64,000 nt of DNA, taken from the NCBI GenBank assembly GCA_029747015.1, contig JAKOGI010000005.1:1292191-1356190 (forward strand). The letters are read 5' to 3'. The DNA comes from Carnegiea gigantea (lineage: Eukaryota > Streptophyta > Magnoliopsida > Caryophyllales > Cactaceae). Position 1 is the first letter of the stretch. Each line of letters starts with the position of its first letter. Positions 45,707-58,400 of the stretch are shown here, in pieces. Below the pieces are notes generated by a model. The model was not told the origin of the DNA, did not search any database, and worked only from the letters and a program-made list of their open reading frames with translations. A program made the translations under genes and the position numbers.

Positions 45707-47378
45707 AAAGTGGACATGTTTTGATGAAGTCCAGCACCGAGCTTTATTTGGGCAATGGATTTTTTTTTAATTTTTTTTTATTTAAGTGTCTAAGATACCT
45801 TTCCTTCCATGTTTCTTTTTCCATTGAACTTCTTATTTTTATGCACAAAGTACTACATTTGTCGTCCTGCATGCCCTTTGTTCTTGGCATGCCATGTATC
45901 CTATCGTGTGTGGTGAAATGCTAGTTTTAATTTATCAAAAAAGAAATGCTAGTTTTTGAAAAATGCAAATCATGTGGCCTATGTGGTGGACACACCTTCC
46001 TCTCACGAAGGAAGCACCTTTAGCTTCTTATATAGCAGGATCTTACAATTTTTTATTCAGCTTATTCATGTGTTGCAATCTGAAAGGGTTTAAGTGCATG
46101 TGGACATATCCGTTTTGCTTGCAAGGGTGCTGTTGTGTATACATGTTGCAGCAGAAAATATGTAGTCTGTGGTTCCTATGAAAGAAAAATATCCTGCTTG
46201 ATGAAGAAGATTTGTGTGCTTTTGATATTTAACTTCAGCGTTTATGAATTATTCTAGTTATACACGAGGACTGATTAACTTTTCCACATTCTTGTTTTCA
46301 TCATCTCTCACCCTCCTCCCCGAACAGACAGAGAGAATATCAAAGGAAACTGAAGGACCAAAACCCCTCCCTTCCCCTGTTTCTGCTGAAGGAAGATAAA
46401 TCATGTTTTTCTGGAGAGACATGGACTACTTTGTACATAAAGCCTATTTCTCTTGTGGGTTTTGCTTAGCCCTTGGTCTTTGTAGCTTAAGGGTGGGAAC
46501 ATTTTGGTGGTTTTATTTTCTCATCACCCCAATACCAACCAAAGGAAAAGGAAAAGAAGGAAAGAGGGGAGAAAGAACAACGGGTACCAAATTTAAAGAA
46601 ACCGAATATTAATGATTGGATGCGGGGTTTGACTCTCATGAGGGAAATACCGGACCAAAAAAAAATCAATTATCTGTCTTCATTACGAGGTTACTGACTA
46701 CTTTGAGAGAGAATTGTTTGGCATTGAATGGGATTTTTGGGCTTTCCTTGATTCTTTCTTTGCATTAATGTCCATTGTTAGATTCAGTGATAAATATGTT
46801 GATTGAGGATTCTTATGGGTTAAAAAAAAAACAGAAAAGATGTGCCCACTGTATTAGTAATTGTGGCATGGCACGGGATTGGCAGTCTTCATTACTCAGA
46901 AGCTTTTATTCAAGTTTGAGGTGGGAATTTTGTATGCGTAGCTATAAGATGCTTTGCGTTGTTTAAGTCCTCCAGGTTATAAATCGTGGCAGATTATGAC
47001 TCTCTAAGGATTAGGGAGACGGGAGAGATTCTTGGGGCAGCTGGGGAAAATGAATCCTTACTCATTACGCCACCTTGCATCTATAATTTGTTCTTGAACT
47101 GCTTTCTTTCATCTGATTTGTGATTTGTAATTGCTGGCAGATTGGACAAGCGGGCATCAATTCTGGACTTCAGACTGGACCTCCAGGATCTTGAAAGGTT
47201 TTCTGTCATTAACCGGTTTGCTAGGTTCCATGGCCGCAGTCAAGTTGATGGGGCAGAGCCCTCATCATCATCCTCTGACCCAGCTGCGGTCATTCTGAGA
47301 CCTTGTCCTCAGAGATATGTTTCTGCTCATCCAATGCCTAGGAACATCCCTGATAGGGTACAGTGTCTTTCACTTTGA
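38650..47378 (+). CDS. Large Gln/Ser-rich plant protein, 'dentin sialophosphoprotein-related' family
   Basis: Coding exons: 38650-38830, 39021-41455, 41649-41791, 42620-44452, 44783-44831, 44925-45172, 45305-45412 and 47141-47378. All join in phase to give 1744 residues. The start gives MPGNEVDGRVHNFFEQGNLS, the N terminus I recall for the plant family related to Arabidopsis AT5G07940/AT5G07980. The family name describes composition, not function. The sequence is rich in Gln, Ser, Asn and Gly with no known catalytic domain. A poly-Gln-like region lies at about residues 150-220. Basic patches PKKRKTA (near 1500) and NRPKRR (near 1563) could be nuclear signals. The C-terminal 90 residues (VIEDLISRAKELENELLRL, DLQDLERFSVINRFARFHGR) look like a coiled coil and are the best conserved part. 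It ends RVQCLSL. Nuclear location is inference; biochemical role unknown. Confidence 0.88.
41562..41587. repeat. (GT)n microsatellite
   Basis: Pure GT repeat in the intron after coding exon 2 of the DSPP-like gene, upstream of the acceptor at 41648. Confidence 0.9.
45678..45706. repeat. G29 homopolymer
   Basis: Twenty-nine consecutive G on the coding strand, inside the 1.7-kb intron between coding exons 7 and 8 of the DSPP-like gene. Its length is likely to be uncertain in any assembly. Confidence 0.9.
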
Positions 47379-48200
47379 CCATTATAGTTGATCGATTTTC
47401 CAACCAATTGGTTCAATTGTTCCCAATCCCCATCATTTCACATAAGAAGTTCTGTTTTCCCGTTATGCAACTTTGCATGGAGAAATAGAACCACCCTGAT
47501 GAGGATGCACAGGCGCACATGGATGCTAGGATTGCCTCCTCTGCATAAATACAGGCCGTTGTCTTATTGTCCTGCGGCAGTCATGTTATTCTTGAGAAGT
47601 TTTAAGGTTATTGTAAATCTCCTGTGAAGCGGTAATAGCTGAGGTAGCCCCCACTTGTTTTTTCATAGCATCTGGGGAGCTGTTTAGAAGTGTTTCAAAG
47701 AGAAGTAGATAGCTGAAGTTAGCAAATATCTATATTTATGCAACGTATGCTGTCCCTTTGGAGTAGATCTCTTTGTTGATAGGTTGGTCCATTTCAAGCT
47801 CCAAACTGGGGATTTCATGCTATTTTTTTAATTGCCATTTATTTGCCTTGCAGAGCGATGATTTAGATATGCTGAATTGTACCTAAAAACTGTCTAGAAT
47901 TCATGATAAAAGGATTTTTGTGTCTTGAACTTGGTGGAGATGTTTGCTTCCCAGTTGGTTCAATTGCAGACCCAGTTCGGTTTAGAAAGGTTTTCGCGTG
48001 TTTGTTCGAATGTATTAGGTTCTCAGAGTTGCGGGAATCCTTGGCGGAGAGTCAACATTATCAGTATTATTATGCATCTGGTGTTAAGGTTTATCCCTCG
48101 CCTAAATGCAGGCTTGCAAAGAGGGTCCCTTGGATGACGTTTGGATTTGTAGCGGATTGGTCGAAAAAGTGAAGAAAATACAAACAATAATGGCCCCATA
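47379..48200 (+). other. Probable 3' UTR region of the DSPP-like gene
   Basis: Follows the stop codon. An acceptor-like TTGCCTTGCAG at 47844-47854 and an 89-codon open frame (47903-48172) could mean an alternative last exon. The family's usual C terminus is reached before this, so I treat it as untranslated. The end is not defined. Confidence 0.35.
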
Positions 48201-49213
48201 AACTTTCAGCTACTTCAATTTGGCTTGGCTGCGTTTGGATTTGGTTAAAATTCAATCGCGTCACTTTGCGATTTGGGGCCGGCTTTGGTTTGTGTTACTG
48301 CGTTCATGTCCGGTCAGGGAAAAGGGTTTAGTGAAAAAGACTAGACATCTGTCATCTGAATTTGAATCTCGCTATGTTTACGCTGATTAAGACTGACTTT
48401 ATTGACTATGAAAACATTACCAACTTCATTACACTACGTATCATAGACGCTTAAAGTACACTGCATCAATGATGGTTATTACTTGTTAAATATGAAATCA
48501 TACCGTTACAGCACGTACTCCGTCGCCCAAAATTATGCCAAACCAAGATATAATCTAGACCACAAACACAAGTCCAGTTATCGGCTTATAAGGAACTCAG
48601 TTGTTTAATAAAATTCTCTAGTTGGTAAATGTAACTATGTAACCAGTGGTATCTCTTTCCCAAAATGATCGCTAACTATTTGAATGGATCAAAAGACAGA
48701 ATTTGGGCTGTGCCATAAACAACGGTTCCACATCCTCTCTATATATGGATGAGAGCAACCCTTGAAACACAACCGTGCCCTTAACTCATTCACCAAAAAT
48801 CCTTTCGGCAACATTATAAATAAACCAAGCTTCAAATGGGGTAGCAAAAGACAAGATGAGCTTCACGACCTTTTGTAGCTCTAGTCCTACCTGAATAAAT
48901 ACCCGACCATCAACTCGAATTGCTTGTATCAATATAGTTGTCTTGTCTGAAGGCTGAAGCTGTGTTCACACCAATGCTTCATCAAGACGACATGTGACGT
49001 CTTTCAAGAACTGAAACTGCATGTGATGTAGATACTGCGTGTGATGTAGATGCATCCATGGATCTCAACGCAACCGTCTCAAAATCAATACAGCTGAGGA
49101 ACCATGTGCAAGCCACGACCTGATGCTTGAGAATTGTACCATACCTTGGATTCAAGATTTTTTCCCCAAGAATTCAGTTCCGGTGCTACCTCTTAATTAG
49201 GGGGAATGGTGCA
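48200..49213. other. Convergent intergenic region including 3' UTR of the next gene
   Basis: The plus-strand DSPP-like gene and the minus-strand 298-residue gene converge here. I see no additional coding sequence. Short direct repeats of GTGATGTAGAT lie near 49022-49050. Confidence 0.4.
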
Positions 49214-52200
49214 TCATGAAAAGATTGCCTGCATTTCTTCTCCAACAATGGCAAATAATTCTTCCACCCTATATGGTAAACCAAATACATAGAACTAGAT
49301 GAATCTGCTCAACAACTCGAAATAGAATAAGCTCAAAATAAGTGTCCTAGATTCAATACATCTTGAAGGTTTAACAACCTTGAAAATAAGGCAGAGCTAA
49401 ACTTCTGGCTTCCTGACTCGGATTTCTTTGCCTTCAGGTAGAAGCGTCTATGGTCATGGGTTTGGTAGGGAAGTCAAATCAAGTCCATTTGCAAGTGCAA
49501 CTTCCTTATCAACTTTCAGGCAGAGGGGGTATTTGGTGCTGAGTGCTATGTTACTCGGCCTATGCAACGTTACGTAGCCATGTTGGAGTGAGTAGTAACC
49601 GATACAGGTTTGCATGCCAGTCGATCATTTTCTCAAAAAGTGGCCGTTTTCATCTAGAAAGGGGGGCAAATGTCCATAAAAATGTCACGGTTTCAAACAT
49701 GTAGAACAGTACCATAGGTGATTTGTGCTAGCTAGCATCCAGAAGTCTCACCAGCCCAGATTAATCCAACATGCCTGCTTATGTCCATAGGATAGATCAA
49801 AGAAAGAGACACCAGTTCCATTGATTTTTCAGATAGATATATTATTGGAGAACTGCCCTAAATAACTTACAGGCATAAAGTTCACCCTTATTTCTTTTCT
49901 TTCCTTCCCTCTGATTCTGCTATCTTACCTGTGTGTATGTACATTCACCTCTGCAAGCCATGTTGTCAGATAGACCTGCCACAACAGGGCTTACATTATA
50001 AGAAAAGCAAGATATCTGGATGTAAGCAGCATAAACAAAAAGGATGATTTGTAGCACGCACACCTAGGGCAAAAGACATCCAAGATCACAGACTAGCAAA
50101 CAGAAATTCACATTTCTGCATGCTTATAAGAAAATGCGACGCTACAACAGATGGTCTCAGGTGCTGCACGGGTCGTGTGTAAGACACTACCATGAACCTA
50201 GCCAAAGAAAAAAAAAAAAAAATTGTATTCCCATTCTGACTTGTCCGAGAAACATCATGACCACCTTATGACATGAACATATTTGCGAAGAATAAGTTGT
50301 GCATCTAGACACCAAAGAAGAGCTTGTTTTAGGTGGGACCACTTTCCTTGCAGAAGTCCAGCAGGAAAAAAATCAGTCTCAACGGAAGTAACTTAGGGGA
50401 CCTTCTCATTCAAGAAGTAACACCAAATGAATACTTAGGGATCCACATAGCACTTCTCAGTATCACACATCTGCTATGGCCAACTGTGAATAAGTTAGGC
50501 ACGTTCTCATTTGTTATTTTCATTCTTGCCTCATGGGACTGTTAAATCTGGATTACAATCTTTTTATCGTCCTTTTTTTTGGGGGGGATAGGGGAGATAG
50601 TGTCATGAGTGACCTATGCCTCTGTGGTAATTGGATTCTTGAGTCGACGATGTCATGGTATCTTCATGGAAATTTAATGTTTGCAAGCATTATTAAGCCC
50701 CATACCTGCAAAACTTCATGGTTTGGCTGTTTATCAGATTCCATGGAACAAGTTCCTGATTTCCAGCCATTTACTTGGGGGAGGACTGGTTTGGCAGCTT
50801 CTTCAGAGTACAAGTGGCATATGCTCAAGTCATTAGCTTCTCCATGATAAAGTTCGTCACCCCAAGACAGGTGACTGAATTGTTCAATTTTTTGACAACT
50901 GATGGACAGCAGCTCAACTACAAGCAAACGCTGCTGACCCCATGTCAGCAAAATTAAAGAAAAAAATTTGGAAACTGATAAATGACACAGAGTGTATCTG
51001 TGGTCATGACGACTGCATATTACCTTCAAAATCAATTCCAGTTTGAACATTTCCACAAGCTCTTCAGCCAAACCCTCTGGAGAAATTCACCCACGGCTTT
51101 ATTAGTATATATGAGCAGATGAATAAGAGACAGCAGATAAAAGAATGGCAACTTAATGCGAATATCAATATATCAGCCCAAGATTCCACGTGGAATATGA
51201 GAATACTAACAGCAACGAGTTCATTATACATGGATGTACAGATGATGTATCCGCAAACTGCAATGGTCAGAAATTAAACACAAGGGACATCTGCATGGTC
51301 AATAGAGCCACTGTTGTAGAGTCACTGCAGGTGTGAATCTTGGTGGTTAGACTACCCTAAGTCTATAGAATGATGGAAGGTTCCATACTGCCAAGGTAGC
51401 TGGGAAGACAGAAAACAGCAAATCATAATCGAGGTAATATAGAGGTTATGCCAGAAAGAAGGAGAAGATGACAAGTTGACTTCTGATCAGCAACTGCATG
51501 GATTGACAGTTGACTCTTGAATGTCGCAGAACATACTCGATAATGTACCTGAAGTGGACTTGGCATCCGACTCAGGTTAGGAGCCATTAGTAGGTGATGA
51601 CCGATGGCTTTTTGTTTGGTGCTAATGTAACAGCTATTTTTTCCTAATAAATAAGAAAAAGAGAAGGCTTCTCTGCAAGGAATTTATGTTAGGACATTTG
51701 CATCAAGTGTTGGACATGCTTATTGATTGAAGGACATGGTTGTTATTGCCTATTTAGGCAAGTTCCTTTTCTAATTGCGAACAAGCAGTTACACTGATGA
51801 GCATAAATTCATTCTCTTATAAATAATAATAAAGAAAAGAAGAAAAGCAAAAAAGAAAAAGAAACCGATGAAATCCTACCACAAATGGAACTCCAAACTC
51901 ACAGGAACTATGAGTCGTATGGGAATCCAAAGAAATGTGGATTCTAATCGAGAAGGTAGCATTATGGGGGCGCATAATTGATATAAGGCCTGAGTAAATC
52001 CACAAAATCCATGCCGAGTATGGGGCTCCATGAACAAATCTTAAAGACTATTAGAACAGGCTATTTGGGAAGATACGCCATCCATTCCATGAAAGCTTGG
52101 TAGTATGAAATCTTCTAAGATTGAAAAGTTTTTTTTTTTTTTTTCAACATTAAGATATATTAGAACTTCATGACACTGAAAATTTTGGAATTCAAAAACG

Positions 52201-54251
52201 ATGCATCAAGATATTCGCCTTCGATACAACACATATAGGCTCTCCTGTTTAAATACTGCGTCACAGGACCAGCCGTTGCCTTATTTGAAGCAGATAGCAT
52301 GATCCAGGGATTCATTCAAATGTTTCTAAAAAATATGTCAATCATCTTCCATCTGTAGAAAATTTTGGCCTTTTAATTGATGGCATATATGGGTTGGGTT
52401 CTTAAAGGCACTGCACCGCCCGGGGGGGGGGGACCCCATAGGATGCAGCGATGAGCAAACTAAAAGGTGAATTTCGCAATGAGTAGTCACAGTTGGTGTG
52501 ATTAGCACGCAACTCTCCTAAAGCTGCCACAAAATATACTGGTGAACCAAATATCACCAACATACCAAATGCAGGTATAGGCAGAAATGTGAAGACTGGA
52601 ACACCTCCACCATCACCAGTATCATTATTATCCTCCAAACTGCTAGAAAACTGTATGAGGGGGCTTCCACTGCTTGCTTTCAAGAAACACCTCATAGATC
52701 TACTTGAATTCATCATGCCAGTGACAACAGCCACCTATGAGATATATCATGCAAAGTAAAATGTTACTGAGAGGCTACGAAAACACCACTCCACACACAT
52801 TTCCATTAAAAACATTATACTCCCTGCCCCTAACAGTTTGACCAAGATAAATTATGTAAGCACGGGCAAATACTATGCTGTGGAGCTTGAGTAAGATTCT
52901 ATGCTCAATACAAGCACAGCAGATAAACATGATACTGTCCTCTTGTTGTATCCCACAAAACATCATATAAATTGTCATCATATTCTGGCCTAGTTACTTG
53001 AGAACCCCCGCCCCCCAAAAAAATACCCCATTGGAAGGAACATACCATAGCCTTGTAGGCGGATAGAAGTTGGCTCCGCTGCAGCTCCTAGCACAAGATA
53101 CAACAACCAAAATTAGAGACATTCAACAATTCTGAATCATAATCTTTCCGTTCACTCTATACCCTTAGAGGAACTACCATGCATACTTCATTTGTAATAT
53201 TTTGTAACACAAAAAGAGTAAAATCTCCATTCTAGTTGCCTTATCATAAGTTATTACGCAGAATTCAAGATAGTACTAACGTTGTTACCACATGTCTCAT
53301 CCAAGTCACTTAAAAATACGTTTACATGGGGTTAACAAATTTCAGCTTATTGGCTTGAAGAGGGCAAAATAGCTTACTTTTTGGTAATTCTCGAAATCAT
53401 TACCAGAAAGTTCACGGCAACGTATCCAGTTCTTTTTTTTGGGGGCGGGGGGGGGGGGGGGGGGGCTACTTCTAGCTAAAGGATAAGAAGCGGTAATTCT
53501 CAGCTAATTCAAAAGCAAAACTGAACAAAAATAAGGATGAATATATCTGAGCCAGTGAGTTAACTCACCAGCTGCTTTACCAACTTATAACAAGCTTTTT
53601 TCCGAATATTTGGCATATCACTCAAAACTCCCAAATCCATAGCATCCATATATCTGCATTAAAACCCAAATCACAAAAACATCAATGAAAGACAATCATC
53701 TGATTCCTGCCATTCAGAAAGAGAATGCCATTGAGGATAAAATCGAATACTATATCATAACCACTGGTCCAGATATCCGTCATGAAACGTTTCTATATCA
53801 TATTTTTCATCCAATTTCAGCATATTTCTGGATATTCGGGAAATCACAAAAACTCCAATCCCCCTTTTTTCATCACAGACACCGATTGTGCTGTTCCTAT
53901 CGAGATTTCTGTAACTTCTGTTTTCGATAATATCATTCAAATGGAAGTGATTCCTTCATCATTTAGACAAAAAATTTCAAATAAAACAGGCAATTTGTCA
54001 AAAATTTGGAGGCATCAGGGATGGAAGCACCTGTAAGAAAGATAAGAATTGACGAGAGAAGTAGCATGCGATCGACCAGCTGAAGAAGAAGACATCCAAT
54101 CATGTCTAAGTGAAGACAGCTTCGACCATTGATTTCGGAGGTTCCTCTGAGCCTGCGGTCTCCAAAGTCTCAGAATTGAAGGGGACATTTCTGGGGTTTT
54201 TTGAGAGGATGGAGTTTGAAGATTCGATGAGGAGATAGATTGCGACGCCAT
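49214..54251 (-). CDS. Conserved plant protein of unknown function, 298 residues, eight exons
   Basis: Minus-strand coding exons: 54251-54031, 53653-53569, 53087-53046, 52734-52566, 51076-51024, 50930-50706, 49975-49929 and 49268-49214. All have GT-AG borders and keep phase. The start gives MASQSISSSNLQTPSSQK, then ILRLWRPQAQRNLRNQWSKL and SHATSLVNSYLSYRYMDAM. The middle has MGVL-type and IRKKACYKL segments, QLLSAYKAMVAVV, then a Ser/Gly-rich linker (SSSLEDNNDTGDGGGVPVF). The C-terminal half is FEGLAEELVEMFKLEL, RLLVVELLSISCQ, then VYLTTWLAEVNVHTH and EELFAIVGEEM before the stop. I recall the same ordered motifs in unannotated proteins of other plants, perhaps including AT5G07950. No signal peptide, membrane span or catalytic motif is evident. 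Predicted mostly helical and soluble. Function is not known, and I assign none. Confidence 0.85.
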
Positions 54252-54299
54252 TGATTAATCCGAATTGCTTCTCTCCTTATCCGCCATCCCTCTCTCTAG

Positions 54300-55255
54300 T
54301 CTTGCCTAGGGTTTAAGGGGTTTTCTTCACTTCAGGCCGGTGAATTTAGGGTTTAAGGACTTAACGGTGGAAGCTGGAACGGATAACTGTTTGGGCCGTT
54401 GCTACAGGCGCCAAAAATCCGCTAGCAAATTATTCCAATTTCTATCTAGGAATCTATCAAAAATAAAATATTTTTGAACATAATAAAATATATTATATGT
54501 AGGAAAGTCTATCATAAAATAATAAAATAATAAAAAAAGAATGTAAATACAACAATAATATTCAAGTACAAAAAAATAAAGATACAATAGAAAAATGAAT
54601 ATATAACTATAGAAATTTATATTTAGCTATGACTATTTATGTCTACATGTAAATAAAATATTTAAATTAAACCCTCATTTATGAATGATATAAATCTTAA
54701 TTATTGTATCAAGGTAATTCTTTTAAGGCTGGATCCATAAATTATGATCCCATATTAGACATAATAACTTGTTATTTTAAATTAATAATAGAAAAAATGA
54801 AAAAAATATTATATTAAATACTTTTAATTTGATGATATATTCTTAATTTTTAAGATTATTTAATAATAAACAAAAAAATTATCTTACTATTAAGAAAATT
54901 TGCAATAATTCAATGAATATGCTGATACAATCATCTAAATAAAAATAAGATAAAAACAAGTAAGAAAAAATAAAAACTTCCCAACACATATGTTGCAGAT
55001 ATAGATGTAAGATAGGTAGCAAATCTCTTATATAACTATTTTTTATACATAATATAATGTGCATTATTTTACTTAAAAAAATAAAAAATAAAAAAATAAA
55101 AAAACAAAAAACCTGAGACTGAAAATCATTACGGGTATTTTCCATCGCTAAGATTATTGTTAAATTTTATTCTTATTTTATCTTTTTTTGAGAAGCAAAT
55201 TTTGTGAGTTTTTTGAGTCCTAAAGTTCTCATCTTGCGGGCAGAGGGAGCGGAAG
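54300..55255. other. Divergent spacer between the unknown gene and Asterix
   Basis: Extremely AT-rich, with A-runs and ATAAAATA words and no coding signal. It must hold both promoters, since the two flanking genes point away from each other about 1.0 kb apart. A T-run lies near the Asterix side. Confidence 0.45.
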
Positions 55256-55257
55256 GG

Positions 55258-55288
55258 GGGGAGAGAGAGAGAGGGAGAGAGAGAGAGA
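55258..55288. repeat. (GA)n microsatellite directly before the Asterix start codon
   Basis: GAGAGAGA-rich leader ending GAGAAT then ATG at 55289. It is part of the 5' UTR. Confidence 0.8.
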
Positions 55289-57112
55289 ATGTCGTCACAT
55301 CTACACAACAGCCCATCGGCGAACGATCCTCGGCTTCGATCGGCGGCGAAGCCGTACAAACCACCCGTCGTATCTCCTCAGGACCTTCCCATCGACTACT
55401 CCGGCTTCTTCGCCGTCATTTGCGCCGTCCTCGGTCTCATGTTCAAAGTGAATCCTCTCTCCCCCCCCCCCCCCGCAGTTCTTGATTCTTATTCTTCTTC
55501 TGCTTGTTTGTTTTAGTTCAAAATTTGTCGTATTGTTCATCAATTAAGCTCGATTCTTGGTTGCCGAATGATGTGTTGCTCTTTGTGTTGGAAAATTATC
55601 TCCTTGATCGAATCTTTTGAACGTTTGCAAAATCTGGGGACTTTTAATCGCTGATTATACCAATCACAATAAATATGTGCTTGTTCATATTGATTAGTGA
55701 GAGTTCAGGCATGGAACACAAGGGTTTTGATGTAAGATTGTTTATGAAGATTTATTTTAGGTTTCTTTGGTGCTGGATCTGCAATGGTTTAGATGTAAAT
55801 GATTAAGCTTTTTTTAAATTTTTAATTGAGCTACTTCCTTTCCATGTTTTGCAGTACAAGCTTGGATCTTGGCTTGCTATAGTCTTTTGTGCTCAGTCAC
55901 TTGTGAACATGAGGAGTATGGAGAATGATTTGAAGCAAATATCCATGGCCATTATGTAAGTTCTCCCTTGTTCTTTTGTACTGTCTTCTGATGTTTTAGT
56001 GTTTTACGCTAATGTCGGTTTACTAAGGAAAACTGTTTGCGTCTGTGATGTGTACTTACTGGTTGTTGAAGTTACTATTTTGTCGGGTGATTTGAATTTT
56101 ATCCACAAATCCAGCATTGTTCTGCTGTTCTCGTAGAGCTGGTTGTCACAGAAAGGGATTGGCTCGGTCTATCATAAAGGATTCATTGAATGTGTTGCTC
56201 AGCCTGTCTTAACATTTTCCTGCAATCAAATATCTTATCCATATGGATTACCTGTGTGTATGAACTTGAAGAAACATCTATTGAACTGGTGCAATTGTAT
56301 GCATTGAAATACCAGAAAAAGTCATTCAGATTCTTTGATCATGATAATGAAGTTTAAAGATGATTCTTCTGTACGTCAGTTTGTTGATTATGCTTAAGGT
56401 GAAACACAATTAAGATTACCCCCTTTTTTTCAAATGCTTCTGAATTGGCCAATTGAGAGATGTGCATGATATGACAAATCCTATCTTTACTACGCTTCAC
56501 TGCACTTTTAAAAAAATGATACAAATCAAATATTTGAGAGTTGAGGCACTGGACGGTAGCATGTTTTTTTTGGGGGGGGGGGCGCGGCGGGAAGGAGGTA
56601 AGTTTCTCCACTTGCAAGCGGGAAGGGGTAAATAAGTCCTTGCAAGTGGAGGGGTTTGGACCCTGTACGTACTCCATTGTTTATACAAGTGTGGTTCCAC
56701 ACTGGATGGTAGTATAGGTTCAAGTTTTCGGCCACTTTAATGAAGGAGTGAAGGACCTTGGAGTAGTTAGCATTTTCTTTCTTATTCAAAACTAGTAGAG
56801 CTGATAAAAGAAGTAAGGTTTGTTGATTAAGTGGTAGACAAGACTTGCCATGAAAAGGGAAAGGCGATTTAGATTGCAGAAATCTGGTGTGGTTGTTGCT
56901 GTTATTTGGATGTGAGATCTTAAACCTGTGATCAACCTGAAAAGCCATTTACACAATGAGTCATTTGAGGATATGTTTCTAGTTCTATCCTGTTTTGTTT
57001 TTGTTGGACCCTTTCTGAATTATTCTGTTATTTGGATTCCAGGTTTGCTATGATGGGATTGATGACTAATTACATGGGGCCAAGACCACCAAGCACACCA
57101 ACACAAACTTGA
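55289..57112 (+). CDS. Protein Asterix homologue (WDR83OS family; PAT-complex subunit)
   Basis: Small ER membrane protein. In animals it pairs with CCDC47 in the PAT complex, which protects polar transmembrane segments of newly made membrane proteins at the translocon; the plant role is inferred from homology. Exons are 55289-55447, 55855-55955 and 57043-57112, all with GT-AG introns, giving 109 residues, close to the family's usual 105-110. The N terminus is cytosolic in type and Pro/Ser-rich, with YKPPVVSPQDLPIDY. Hydrophobic segments are SGFFAVICAVLGLMF, YKLGSWLAIVFCAQSLVNM and a short third segment, FAMMGLMTNYMGP. The C terminus ends PPSTPTQT. The second intron (about 1.1 kb) contains a T8-G10 tract at 56563-56582. 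Confidence 0.95.
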
Positions 57113-57249
57113 TAGTTGGTGGCTATACACACCTAGTTGATCGTGTTTTGCAAATTTCATCCTGGTTGACATTGTAACCTAATTCAAGTATATTTTGCTA
57201 GCTTTCACCTGTATCATGGCTCTACCGTTGCACATAATTTGGATTTTGA

Positions 57250-58340
57250 CAAATTTGTGCTTCGTTTAGGATTGTTTTGAAATTGGTTTATCAACTGATG
57301 CCAACAGAATATAAGCCTTTTATTTGGTGTCAGATGCATTCAAATTATATTGTAATTGAACTCAATTCGTCAGATTCAATTGTAATTCATTGTCTCTGAG
57401 TTCCCAAAAGGCGACTGAACAGAGAATGCTATGAGAAAGGTTAATGTCGTGCTTGCTTGTGGATTGTGTATAAATCCCTCACTCTAAGCTCAGATGCTAT
57501 AGTGGGGTGTCCTGGGAAATGTTTGGTTTTATTACTCTCGGTTGAGTAAGGATTCGAAATGAAGCATGTCTGGTATGTGATTGAGTTGTGTTCTTAGTGG
57601 GGCCAGTCAATATGTTACTTGATTGCCATGTCTTACCATATAGCTCACGCTTACCTGTTGTACTAGTATGTCGACTAATAATGATCATTCTTGCACTGAT
57701 ACTAACGGTGGTACCCTTTCATAAAGACACATCATTACAAAATGTCACTTAAGTGCATAAACTTACGTAGAAATACGCCCAATATAAAGTATCACTTAAC
57801 TATGTGAACTTACGTCAAATTGTGTACGACAGTCACAATAACCTATTTTGTTTTTTTTGGGAGGAGGGGGCGAAAAGATTGAAAAATCAACATAAAATCA
57901 TTACAATTATGTGTTTCGTACGTACAATCATGTCTACATCTTGAACAAAAGTATCTCAAAAATAATCCCAGGAGAGCAAAGAATCTGAATTAGGACCATT
58001 TAGCCAGCTAAAACTTACCAAAAAGAACAGAAAAGAAATTGAGGCCACAAAAAAAAAAAAAAAAAAAAAAAAAACAGACAAGACAAAGAAAAAGAACATA
58101 ATAGAAAAAGAGGAAGAAAAGACACCCCGAACATTCCTTTTTTTTCCTTTTTTTTTTTTTTAAAGATATGCAAATTCTGTGCGTTCTCTGTGTCTAAAAA
58201 TGGTGGCATTCAAGCAACGGCAATCCAAAACCTTCAATGCTCTCGCAACTACCAACGACCTCGTCCAATCTCTCTCTCTCTCTCTCTCTCTCTGTGCCTA
58301 ATCTGTCAAATTCTCAATGAAGCTTCCACTGCTTGAGTGA
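57250..58340. other. Intergenic region between Asterix and PARC6
   Basis: Asterix 3' UTR continues for some distance past 57112. The rest is AT-rich, with an A-run at about 58050-58073, T-runs near 58138-58161 and a (CT)n stretch at about 58267-58293 in the probable PARC6 leader. No gene seen. Confidence 0.5.
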
Positions 58341-58400
58341 TACTGATTGCTAGCCAGGGTTCGTTCCAATCCACGAACCCTAAATTTGCAAGCAAATCAA

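Noticed and set aside
47903..48172. 89-codon open frame after the DSPP-like stop codon
   Set aside because: An acceptor lies upstream, but the family C terminus RVQCLSL is already reached at 47378 and the frame matches nothing I know; kept as possible UTR or alternative exon only.
54879..55145. Open frame on the minus strand in the AT-rich divergent spacer
   Set aside because: Hydrophobic Phe/Leu/Ile run produced by A/T-rich DNA; no homology and no splice support.
55301..55543. Minus-strand frame opposite Asterix exon 1
   Set aside because: Shadow of the Asterix coding exon; the plus-strand product is a clear family match.
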